Part shown: piece after piece, positions 1-6,002 of the stretch
Numbering within the stretch: the first letter of the stretch is position 1
Layout of the letters: each line of letters opens with the position of its first letter
Assembly: GCA_913064935.1 (NCBI GenBank)
Contig: CAJYBF010000040.1
Coordinates: forward strand, 1-7,792
Direction: 5' to 3'
Length of the DNA stretch: 7,792 bases
Origin: an uncultured Mollicutes bacterium
Lineage (GTDB): Bacteria > Bacillota_I > Bacilli_A > MAG-NZ
Notes under the pieces: model-generated
Databases searched by the model: none
Told to the model about the DNA's origin: nothing
What the model saw: the letters and a program-made list of their open reading frames with translations, nothing else
Made by a program: the position numbers and the translations under genes

Positions 1-514
1 GGGTGAGTAAAAATCCTGCGCCAACCAGCGGCAGGGCAATGGCACTCATTTTTATCTTAAATCCAAGTATGGCAATCAGCCAGGCGGTAACCGTCGTTCC
101 AATATTGGCCCCCATGATGACACCTACCGACTGGGTGAGTGTCATAAAACCGGCAGAAATAAATCCGACTACCAGTACGGTAGTGACCGATGAGGAATTA
201 AGTACCGCAGTAACAAAGGCACCGGTCAACGCACCCATAAATCGATTCTTGGTCAAGCGTGAGAGTACATCCTTTAGCGTGTCTCCTGCAGCTGCCTTGA
301 GCCCGTCGGACATCTGCTCCATACCAAACAGGAACATGGCAAGTCCGCCAAACAGACCCATGCCGAGTTTAAACCAGTCGATAGCTGCTGCATCCGGTTC
401 TGTCTCAGCCAGTACCGGAAGCGTTATCATAAAGAGAAGAAAAGCACACGATATTAAAATAGCCCTGGATCGAGTCAGGGTAGATATGGGTAGTGCTGGC
501 AGCAGGTTTTTCAT
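1..514 (-). CDS. Na/Pi cotransporter family protein, N-terminal part (runs off the window)
   Basis: The minus strand from the ATG at 514-512 is open to base 1, giving 171 residues. It begins with a signal-peptide-like segment: Arg/Lys-containing n-region, hydrophobic residues about 19-35 and a probable cleavage after VLA at 34-36. The motifs of the Na+/phosphate cotransporter family (PF02690, NptA/YjbB type) follow: LFGMEQMSDGLK at 62-73, the first SSS repeat TAVLNSSSVTT at 102-112, and GANIGTT at 135-141. Such inner-membrane proteins move phosphate with sodium, and some have a C-terminal PhoU-like domain, which would lie outside the window. The usual Gln of the QSSS motif is Asn here. A weak GGGA lies 8-9 bases before the start. 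The gene is visibly richer in G+C than the fatty-acid genes from 1555 onward and probably comes from another genome. Family assignment is firm; the exact substrate is not shown. Confidence 0.85.
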   Translation of the reverse strand, partial: MKNLLPALPISTLTRSRAILISCAFLLFMITLPVLAETEPDAAAIDWFKLGMGLFGGLAMFLFGMEQMSDGLKAAAGDTLKDVLSRLTKNRFMGALTGAFVTAVLNSSSVTTVLVVGFISAGFMTLTQSVGVIMGANIGTTVTAWLIAILGFKIKMSAIALPLVGAGFLLT

Positions 515-702
515 TTTTATATTCCCGGTTTTAGACCTATCTGAAAAGCATGGATTTCATAATGAGGTTAAGGGTATAGAAAGAATAAAAGCTCTTTTCC
601 CTAAAGTCTACGGCTTGTACTCCTAGAACTTTTTTCAGTCGAGCTAGTATTCATCATGGAATATTGCCAAACTGAGTGGCTTGTAGACAATCAGCAATGT
701 CG

Positions 703-1803
703 TCAGCATCGCATTAAGAACGTTTTCGCCACATCAGTAAGAGCTTGACCTGCAGATAGTCTCAACAGGGTGCGTAACCCTGGATTGTTTGATTTCAGGC
801 TTTGCCTGGTGAGAATCTTAATTTTAACCGGGAGTGATTCTTCAAAAAGTTTTGATTGCTCTTCTGAGCCATCACAAGTTCTTATTCTATCTACTAAATT
901 CTGTAAATCTCTCTGAATTTCAGAAGGAAGTTCTTCTAATTTTTTAGTCAAATCGAAGTAATTACCAATAGAATTTTTTTCTTTAAACAGAGCGTCCTCT
1001 CTTTCTCCCATTGGTTTTATTATCTTAATATGAGTCTCCTTATATCGCTGTAATTTGTTCCATAACGGCTTGTGCATGTTCTCTGATTCTTTTTTCGTGT
1101 ACTTGCTTTTTATGTAATCTTCTATAAGTTCATGATATCTTCTAAATTCAGGCACGGCGAATATTTTATCTATTTCAGTGATTATTTCATCAAGTTTTTT
1201 AATCTTTTCTTCAAGTTCTTTTGTTGTTGTTCGCCACTGGCAGTACTCTTCACGGTACTGATCGTGTATAGATTGTATTTTATCTTCAAGCTCTTTTATA
1301 TCATTTTCTTTTTCTCTAATTGCCTTATTTTGCATAAGGAACTTATTGTGAATTTGAAATATCTTATTCCGTTCTCTGGCTTTCCCACGCACTTTTTCTA
1401 AAAATACATGAACCTGGGAATTTCCAATGGTGAGTGTGATATGTTCAGGCATTGAAATATTATAATAAAAAACAAAATCAGATGGAATTAAGCGATCAGG
1501 AAAATCATTTTCAATATCAAGTGGATTTAATGTGATAAATCCAAATCCTTTTTCACTAAAAGTTCCTTCATCAACAGTTATTTTTATTCTATCTACGGCT
1601 CTCATTCTAAACTGATGCCCACATTTATCACATGTAAATGAATTGCTAATAATATCCTCTATTAATAACATCTCCCCACACTTGTTGCATTTGTCATACA
1701 ATCCTGCAGGAATCTCTACTTTACTTTTTGAATACTTCTTTTGAGAGTCTTTATATCTTTTTCTTAATAACTTCTTTTCTTCTAGAAGACTAGCGATACT
1801 CAT
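703..1803 (-). CDS. accD: Chimeric frame: AccD zinc-ribbon N-terminus joined to a cold-shock-like / coiled-coil protein
   Basis: The start ATG overlaps the accC stop by one base (TAATG), as expected for translationally coupled accD. Residues 1 to about 83 are the N-terminus of the acetyl-CoA carboxylase carboxyltransferase beta subunit: a four-cysteine zinc ribbon (C39, C42, C58, C61), then HQFRMRAVDRI and VDEGTF, typical AccD. From about residue 84 the similarity stops. KGFGFI (85-90) matches the RNP1 motif of cold-shock domains, DFVFYYN (109-115) resembles RNP2, and GNSQVHVFLEKVRGKARERN fits the final strands. Charged heptad-like coiled coil follows over about 145-280, then an unrecognised tail. 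The whole carboxyltransferase domain of AccD (roughly 200 residues) is absent, so this product could not make malonyl-CoA. The join lies near 1549-1560. I read it as a breakpoint between two genomes, not a true fusion. The coiled-coil partner is not a family I recognise. Confidence 0.75.
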   Translation of the reverse strand: MSIASLLEEKKLLRKRYKDSQKKYSKSKVEIPAGLYDKCNKCGEMLLIEDIISNSFTCDKCGHQFRMRAVDRIKITVDEGTFSEKGFGFITLNPLDIENDFPDRLIPSDFVFYYNISMPEHITLTIGNSQVHVFLEKVRGKARERNKIFQIHNKFLMQNKAIREKENDIKELEDKIQSIHDQYREEYCQWRTTTKELEEKIKKLDEIITEIDKIFAVPEFRRYHELIEDYIKSKYTKKESENMHKPLWNKLQRYKETHIKIIKPMGEREDALFKEKNSIGNYFDLTKKLEELPSEIQRDLQNLVDRIRTCDGSEEQSKLFEESLPVKIKILTRQSLKSNNPGLRTLLRLSAGQALTDVAKTFLMRC

Positions 1804-3161
1804 TATATATCAGTCTCCAATAACTTCTCCAGGTTTTTAGCAACAAAACCTGTATTAAATTTTCCTTCGATAAACTCTCTAGAATGAAGTATTGCATAAC
1901 TAAAAGATAAATTCGTCTCTATTCCCTCTATAATTATTTCTTCAATAGCACTTCTCATTTTTCGAATCGCAGATTGTCTATCTTCTGCATGAACAATTAG
2001 TTTTCCTGCCATCGAATCATAAAACGGAGAAATGGTACAACCTTGATAAAGTGCACTATCAAATCTAATTCCAAACCCTCCAGGCACGTGAAGTAAACTC
2101 ACAGTTCCAGGACTTGGTCTAAAATTAAGTTTTGGATTTTCAGCATTAATCCTACATTCAATGGCATGACCATTGAATTCAATATCACTTTGTTTATAAG
2201 ATAATTGTAGTCCAGCAGCAATTTTAATTTGCTCCTTAACAATATCGATACCTGTTATCATTTCAGTAACAGGATGTTCTACTTGAATACGAGTATTCAT
2301 TTCAATAAAATAAAACTCATCTTCACTTAATAGAAACTCAATAGTTCCAGCATTCTCATAATTAGAAAACTTTGCAGCCTTGATAGCCGCTTCACCCATT
2401 TGATCTCTTAAGGATTTACTTATAAGTCCGCACGGTGCTTCTTCAATTACTTTTTGATTTCTTCTTTGAATAGAACAATCTCTTTCACCTAAGTGAACGA
2501 CATTCCCGTACTTATCAGCTAATATTTGAAACTCTATATGCTTAGGATCAAGTACAAATTTCTCAATATACATCGTATCATCACCAAAAGCATTCCTCGC
2601 CTCTAATTGAGCCGTTTCGAACGCATTCTTAAAAACTTCTTCACTTTCAGCAACGCGCATACCGCGTCCGCCACCACCAGCACTAGCTTTGATTAATACT
2701 GGATACCCTATTTCCTTAGCAACAATCATACCAGCAAAAACAGATTCAACTGCACCTTCGCTTCCCGGTACTACCGGAACTCCAGCAGCAATCATAATTT
2801 CCCTTGCCATTGCCTTGTTACCCATTTTATCTATTACGTCACCACTTGGCCCGATGAATACTATCCCGCAATCTTTACACAGACTTGCAAACTTAGAGTT
2901 TTCACTTAAAAAACCAAAACCTGGATGAATTGCATCAGCACCCGTATTAACAGCAGCGCTTATTATATTTTGCATATTTAAATAACTGTCCATTGAACTT
3001 GGTCCCCCAATACATACAGCTTCATCTGCAAGTTGCACGTGTATAGATTCTTTATCCGCAGTTGAGTAGACAGCCACAGTTTCTATTTCCTCTTGCATAC
3101 AGGCTCTAATAATTCGAACGGCTATTTCTCCTCTGTTTGCAATTAATATCTTATGAAACAT
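1803..3161 (-). CDS. accC: Acetyl-CoA carboxylase, biotin carboxylase subunit
   Basis: This 452-residue protein is full length for AccC. It carries out the ATP- and bicarbonate-dependent carboxylation of biotin on AccB, the first half-reaction of malonyl-CoA synthesis, in the cytoplasm. The N-terminal biotin carboxylase domain starts with ILIANRGEIAVRI at 5-17. The ATP-grasp glycine loop GGGGRGM is at 162-168, the RRNQKVIEEAP segment at 233-243, and the active-site EMNTRIQVEHPVTE at 287-300 holds the Glu, Asn and Arg of the family, with Arg at 291. The C-terminal biotin carboxylase domain, including the RPSPGTV segment, follows. The start has AGGAGG overlapping the accB stop, with only 11 bases between the genes, and the stop overlaps the next start as TAATG. 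accB-accC-accD are therefore translated from one message. No damage is seen. Confidence 0.97.
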   Translation of the reverse strand: MFHKILIANRGEIAVRIIRACMQEEIETVAVYSTADKESIHVQLADEAVCIGGPSSMDSYLNMQNIISAAVNTGADAIHPGFGFLSENSKFASLCKDCGIVFIGPSGDVIDKMGNKAMAREIMIAAGVPVVPGSEGAVESVFAGMIVAKEIGYPVLIKASAGGGGRGMRVAESEEVFKNAFETAQLEARNAFGDDTMYIEKFVLDPKHIEFQILADKYGNVVHLGERDCSIQRRNQKVIEEAPCGLISKSLRDQMGEAAIKAAKFSNYENAGTIEFLLSEDEFYFIEMNTRIQVEHPVTEMITGIDIVKEQIKIAAGLQLSYKQSDIEFNGHAIECRINAENPKLNFRPSPGTVSLLHVPGGFGIRFDSALYQGCTISPFYDSMAGKLIVHAEDRQSAIRKMRSAIEEIIIEGIETNLSFSYAILHSREFIEGKFNTGFVAKNLEKLLETDI

Positions 3162-3172
3162 AACAAGTCCTC

Positions 3173-3613
3173 CTACTCGATAGTCATTATAACTTCGTCA
3201 AATTCCACCATAGAACCATTCTTAACCACTACACTTCTTATTACTCCATCATGAGGAGCAGAGATTTCGTTCATTACCTTCATCGCCTCAATGATACATA
3301 CTGTTTGTCCTTTTTTAACCACAGATCCTTTAACTACAAAGGGTTCGGCTTCTGGTGTAGAAGCAGAATAGAATGTCCCAACCAAAGGTGCGACAACTTT
3401 AATACCATTGTCAACTTCTTCTAACAATTTATCAGCTACAGTATTCTGACTCACTTGCGGTAACGCTTGAGGCACTAAGCCTTCACTAACAACAGTATAC
3501 TGTTTATCTTCTTTTTCTAATTTAACTTTCAGTCCATCTTGCTCTACTTCTAACTTATGAACATTTGATTTCTCAAAACTCTTAATCAACTCTTTAATTA
3601 CTTTTAAATCCAT
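3173..3613 (-). CDS. accB: Acetyl-CoA carboxylase, biotin carboxyl carrier protein (BCCP)
   Basis: This 146-residue protein is the biotin carrier of acetyl-CoA carboxylase. The N-terminal half (1-70) is the usual variable region with a short linker. The biotinyl domain runs from about 73 to the end. It contains APLVGTFYSASTPEAEPF, whose STPEAEPF part corresponds to the thumb loop of bacterial BCCP. The biotinylation motif EAMKVMNEI follows, with the acceptor Lys at 112. AccC carboxylates this biotin and the carboxyltransferase pair would unload it onto acetyl-CoA. The biotin ligase that modifies it is encoded in the same cluster (5189-5893). AGGAGG lies about 9 bases before the ATG. The gene is downstream of acpP, separated by a terminator, so its transcription depends on readthrough or on a promoter I could not identify. 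Confidence 0.96.
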   Translation of the reverse strand: MDLKVIKELIKSFEKSNVHKLEVEQDGLKVKLEKEDKQYTVVSEGLVPQALPQVSQNTVADKLLEEVDNGIKVVAPLVGTFYSASTPEAEPFVVKGSVVKKGQTVCIIEAMKVMNEISAPHDGVIRSVVVKNGSMVEFDEVIMTIE

Positions 3614-3661
3614 TTCAAACTTCCTCCTAGTTCAATAAAAAAAGAACCTCTCTAATTTTTT

Positions 3662-3686
3662 AAAAAAACCCTATCGCTAGGGGCTT
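3662..3686 (-). terminator. Rho-independent terminator after acpP
   Basis: Read on the minus strand, directly after the acpP stop, the sequence forms a CCCTA/TAGGG stem around the loop GCGA (plus-strand arms 3669-3673 and 3678-3682). It is followed by seven consecutive U residues (A-run 3662-3668). The stem is short (5 bp), so termination may be partial, which would let accB-accC-accD be co-transcribed at a lower level than acpP. Confidence 0.75.
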
Positions 3687-3908
3687 TTATAGTTTATTTA
3701 AATAGTCCAGAATATCTTGAACTGATCTCATATTGTTCGCATCTTCGTCCTTGATAGAAATGTCAAACTCATCTTCTATAGCCATTATTAATTCAACTGC
3801 ATCTAGAGAATCAGCTCCTAAATCTTCAGCCAATTTAGAATTAATATTTACTTCCTCTTCATTAACTCCTAGGTTCTCTACAATTATACTTTTTACTCTT
3901 TCAAACAT
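3687..3908 (-). CDS. acpP: Acyl carrier protein
   Basis: This is a 73-residue acidic acyl carrier protein, the cytoplasmic carrier of growing acyl chains in type II fatty-acid synthesis. The phosphopantetheine attachment site is DSL in LGADSLDAVEL, with Ser at 34, and the helical segments around it match the family over the full length. I start it at the ATG 3908-3906, not at the in-frame ATG at 3956. The protein then begins MFERVK as ACPs do, a GGAAGGGG ribosome site precedes it, and a promoter -10 box at 3939-3944 lies inside the longer frame, so the upstream ATG would not be transcribed. The gene sits between the FabK-like gene and accB and has its own promoter and terminator, fitting the high ACP level cells need. 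Confidence 0.96.
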   Translation of the reverse strand: MFERVKSIIVENLGVNEEEVNINSKLAEDLGADSLDAVELIMAIEDEFDISIKDEDANNMRSVQDILDYLNKL

Positions 3909-3938
3909 AGTATATTTCCCCTTCCATAAAGCAAATAT

Positions 3939-3967
3939 ATTATACTCGTAATTCACTTTTAAGTCAA
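3939..3967 (-). promoter_or_regulatory. Sigma-A-type promoter of acpP
   Basis: On the minus strand TTGACT (plus 3962-3967) is followed by a 17-base spacer and a perfect TATAAT (plus 3939-3944). This is near consensus and lies about 30 bases before the acpP start, leaving a short leader with the ribosome site. It also decides the acpP start codon. Confidence 0.85.
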
Positions 3968-3972
3968 GGTAG

Positions 3973-3985
3973 TTTGAATTTCAAA
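3973..3985. promoter_or_regulatory. FabT-like operator upstream of the acpP promoter
   Basis: TTTGAATTTCAAA is a perfect 13-bp palindrome (TTTGA-N3-TCAAA) lying 5 bases upstream of the acpP -35 box. The FabT MarR-family repressor of fatty-acid synthesis in lactic acid bacteria and streptococci binds a box of this half-site and spacing. A second copy occurs in the fabK promoter. The assignment is by motif and context only; no regulator gene is in the window. Confidence 0.6.
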
Positions 3986-4016
3986 GTATGTCTAACATTA
4001 TCGAAATTTGTCGTAG

Positions 4017-5099
4017 TTATTTAGATTCCCTTAAACCATACAAATAATCAACAACTAACTCATCTACCACTTCTTTCACTGTAGCCATTTTATCTATTAA
4101 ATATGCTTTAGCTCCAGAAAATACCAATCCGTTTTCAGCATCTCCACCACTTGCATTTCCAAGCTTTTCAGTAATGCAGTAAGGGATATCCTTCTTTGCG
4201 CAAACTCTTAAACAATCAACACAAAATCGGGGCTTGAAGTTTCCAACTTTCAAGGCTTTAGTAAAAGTATTTCTTATAGCTCTTCCTGGTAGTCCAACTG
4301 GAGAAGGTACAAGTACAATATCCTCTTCCTTAGCATTCACAATCATAAGTTTATATTCATCACTTGCATCACACTCAGTTGTCGCTATAAACCTAGTAGC
4401 GATTTGAACAGCGGAGCTCCCAATTTTCATAAACTTAGCAATCTCTCTTCCTGAGTTTATTCCTCCTGCAGGAATGACAGGAATAGATGTTTTGAATTCA
4501 TCTTCAAATTTTTTCACTTCAATCAATACTTCTTCAGTTAGTGTTTCTAAATCCTTATAATTTCCTGACATCATATCTTCTTTAGAAAAACCTAAGTGTC
4601 CCCCAGCTAATGGTCCCTCGACAACTATAAACTCAGGAAGCACTTTGTAAGTTCTCATCCATTTCTTACAAATTATTTTCGCAGCTTTAGCACTCGAAAC
4701 AATTACTGCTGGTTTTACTTTTGAACCAACTAAGTATTTAGGTAAATCTACAGGTAAACCCGCCCCAGATACTATGAAGTCTATATCTTGTTTTGCAAGA
4801 AATTCTATGTATTTATCATAGTTTGTCCCTGCGTACATACAATTGACTCCGAGTATTCCACTTGGGCACTCTTTTCTAACAGCTTTTATCTCTTTAGCCA
4901 ATGCTTTCAGATTGTTTCCTAAAGCATCACTCCTAAAATTTGCATATAAAAAGCCAGGTTGCGCTGCTGAAATGGTTCCAACAATACCTGCCTTAATCGC
5001 AGCTATACTTAATTTGCTTAAACTTATCCCAATTCCCATACCACCTTGGATTATTGGATATCTACTTTCTTTATTATTAATAATTAATTTCTTCATCAT
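4017..5099 (-). CDS. fabK: FMN-dependent enoyl-ACP reductase II-like / nitronate monooxygenase-family oxidoreductase
   Basis: This 360-residue TIM-barrel flavoprotein belongs to the nitropropane dioxygenase/FabK family. Visible motifs are PIIQGGMGIGIS at 15-26, GVNCMY at 84-89, the GPLAGGHLG loop at 162-170 with His168 at the position of the catalytic His of FabK, IPVIPAGGI at 207-214 and AVQIATRFIATTE at 230-242 for phosphate binding of FMN. Near the C-terminus is a cysteine cluster (C293, C296, C300, C308) that the ~320-residue streptococcal FabK lacks. This places the protein in the longer subfamily often annotated as nitronate monooxygenase. Its position between birA and acpP, with a fatty-acid-type operator in its promoter, argues for a role in fatty-acid synthesis, most simply NAD(P)H-dependent reduction of enoyl-ACP. 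That function is inferred from context. AAGGAG lies 7 bases before the first of two adjacent ATGs (MMKK). Confidence 0.85.
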   Translation of the reverse strand: MMKKLIINNKESRYPIIQGGMGIGISLSKLSIAAIKAGIVGTISAAQPGFLYANFRSDALGNNLKALAKEIKAVRKECPSGILGVNCMYAGTNYDKYIEFLAKQDIDFIVSGAGLPVDLPKYLVGSKVKPAVIVSSAKAAKIICKKWMRTYKVLPEFIVVEGPLAGGHLGFSKEDMMSGNYKDLETLTEEVLIEVKKFEDEFKTSIPVIPAGGINSGREIAKFMKIGSSAVQIATRFIATTECDASDEYKLMIVNAKEEDIVLVPSPVGLPGRAIRNTFTKALKVGNFKPRFCVDCLRVCAKKDIPYCITEKLGNASGGDAENGLVFSGAKAYLIDKMATVKEVVDELVVDYLYGLRESK

Positions 5100-5126
5100 T
5101 GATTATCTCCTTAAGGACTTTTGTCT

Positions 5127-5155
5127 ATTCTAGTTTACTTTGACAATCAAAACAA
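5127..5155 (-). promoter_or_regulatory. Promoter of the FabK-like gene
   Basis: On the minus strand TTGTTT (plus 5150-5155), a 17-base spacer and TAGAAT (plus 5127-5132) form a plausible sigma-A promoter, 28 bases before the start codon. The spacer contains almost all of the 13-bp palindrome at 5139-5151, so a protein bound there would block RNA polymerase. Confidence 0.65.
5139..5151. promoter_or_regulatory. FabT-like operator inside the fabK promoter
   Basis: TTTGACAATCAAA (minus strand TTTGATTGTCAAA) has the same TTTGA-N3-TCAAA arms as the copy at 3973-3985. It sits between the -35 and -10 boxes of the FabK-like gene, a classic repressor position. The binding protein is not encoded here; a MarR-family FabT-type regulator is the inference. 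Confidence 0.65.
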
Positions 5156-5188
5156 TAAACAAAATAAGGAAACTGTACATCAATTTTT

Positions 5189-5893
5189 TTAGTAAATATT
5201 TTCTAAGGATATTTCATCTGGTAAATAATTATGTGAAACTCCATTTCTTTTCAAGATCAACTCTCCATCATCACTACAACTTACATACTCAAACTTAAGT
5301 TCATCAACGACAATTTCTTTTCCAATCAGAAAAGACTTATCATTACAGACCTCTAAAAACAATTTCCCTTTGTTTAGAAAATCGTCATAATAATAATCTA
5401 ATTTCCCAATTAAGGACGCGAAAACTTCCTCTAAATCAAATGAGTGATTCGTTTCATTTTTCATAGAAGTAGCTTTACTACTAAGTTCCTTAAACTCAAA
5501 GATATTAACATTAACACCTATGCCTAAAACTACTAACCTTATATCGTCTTTAACTTTAGTCTCAACTAAAACCCCAGCTATTTTTTTGTTGTTAACAATT
5601 AAATCATTTGGCCATTTGATTTGACTAGTAATATTAAAATCCTTCAGCAAATCATGAATAGAAGCAGCTGCAATAAATCCTATTTTCCATGCGTCCTTAA
5701 CATCACCGAGTTTCAATGAAATACTCATCATAAGATTATCGGTTCTATCATTAACCCAAGTTCTTCCTAGCCGCCCTTTTCCAGATGTTTGGTTTTTAGC
5801 GATAACAATAGTACCTTCTTCAAGGTCATTTCTTTTTATATACTCGTTTGTCGAATCAACTTCATCTAATCTAATTATCCTTTTGCTTAGCAT
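5189..5893 (-). CDS. birA: Biotin-[acetyl-CoA-carboxylase] ligase, without DNA-binding domain
   Basis: This 234-residue enzyme activates biotin with ATP to biotinyl-AMP and attaches it to the Lys of AccB. The catalytic domain is complete: DSTN at 13-16, SGKGRLGRTW at 37-46 (the GRGRXGR biotinyl-AMP loop), KWPND at 93-97, KIAGVLVE at 104-111 and GIGVNVN at 124-130, followed by a small C-terminal domain. It lacks the N-terminal helix-turn-helix of bifunctional BirA, so it is a class I ligase and should not repress biotin genes. The start is preceded by AAGAGGTGG. It is the first gene of the minus-strand series and lies upstream of the FabK-like gene, with its substrate AccB encoded two genes further on. 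No terminator separates it from the FabK-like gene, so readthrough transcription is possible. Confidence 0.95.
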   Translation of the reverse strand: MLSKRIIRLDEVDSTNEYIKRNDLEEGTIVIAKNQTSGKGRLGRTWVNDRTDNLMMSISLKLGDVKDAWKIGFIAAASIHDLLKDFNITSQIKWPNDLIVNNKKIAGVLVETKVKDDIRLVVLGIGVNVNIFEFKELSSKATSMKNETNHSFDLEEVFASLIGKLDYYYDDFLNKGKLFLEVCNDKSFLIGKEIVVDELKFEYVSCSDDGELILKRNGVSHNYLPDEISLENIY

Positions 5894-5921
5894 AAAACCA
5901 CCACCTCTTAAAGTTAAAATT

Positions 5922-5930
5922 ATTATATCA
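5922..5930 (-). promoter_or_regulatory. Extended -10 promoter element for birA
   Basis: The minus strand reads TGATATAAT, a TGn-extended perfect -10 box, about 30 bases before the birA ATG. No good -35 is seen (TTTGGA at 16 bases spacing is weak), consistent with an extended -10 promoter. Confidence 0.6.
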
Positions 5931-5952
5931 CAAGATTAATTTCTCCAAACAT

Positions 5953-5996
5953 TTCATTTTATATATGAGAAAGTACTATAATGAATATAGGAGGGG
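5953..5996 (+). promoter_or_regulatory. Promoter and ribosome site of the tocopherol-cyclase-like gene
   Basis: On the plus strand a perfect TATAAT is at 5977-5982 with a weak TTCATT at 5953-5958 (18-base spacer). A strong AGGAGGGG at 5989-5996 lies 6 bases before the ATG at 6003. It is divergent from the birA promoter within a 109-base intergenic region. The -35 match is poor, so only the -10 and ribosome site are firm. Confidence 0.6.
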
Positions 5997-6002
5997 ATTC
6001 TC

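Noticed and set aside
3..626. Long plus-strand open frame of about 207 codons
   Set aside because: It is the antisense shadow of the Na/Pi cotransporter on the minus strand, which carries clear family motifs; the plus-strand translation is low-complexity and resembles nothing.
515..702. Possible promoter, small RNA or repeat in the gap before the Na/Pi gene
   Set aside because: No convincing -35/-10 pair, hairpin with U-tract or repeated unit was found; short similar words around 607-622 and 681-691 are not a real repeat.
1132..1401. Plus-strand Phe-rich open frame resembling a membrane protein
   Set aside because: It is the complement of the Lys/Glu-rich coiled coil on the minus strand, which gives Phe/Leu-rich antisense frames by codon complementarity.
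703..1803. A genuine AccD/cold-shock fusion as a new regulatory protein
   Set aside because: Both domains are incomplete at the join, and two other joins of the same style occur in the window, which favours chimerism.
3614..3661. Separate promoter for accB
   Set aside because: The AT-rich leader has no recognisable -35/-10 pair and no FabT-like box; only the AGGAGG ribosome site is clear.
3909..3956. Longer acpP start at the upstream in-frame ATG (3956)
   Set aside because: The acpP -10 box (3939-3944) lies inside this extension, and ACPs start at the MFERVK-type position with its own ribosome site.
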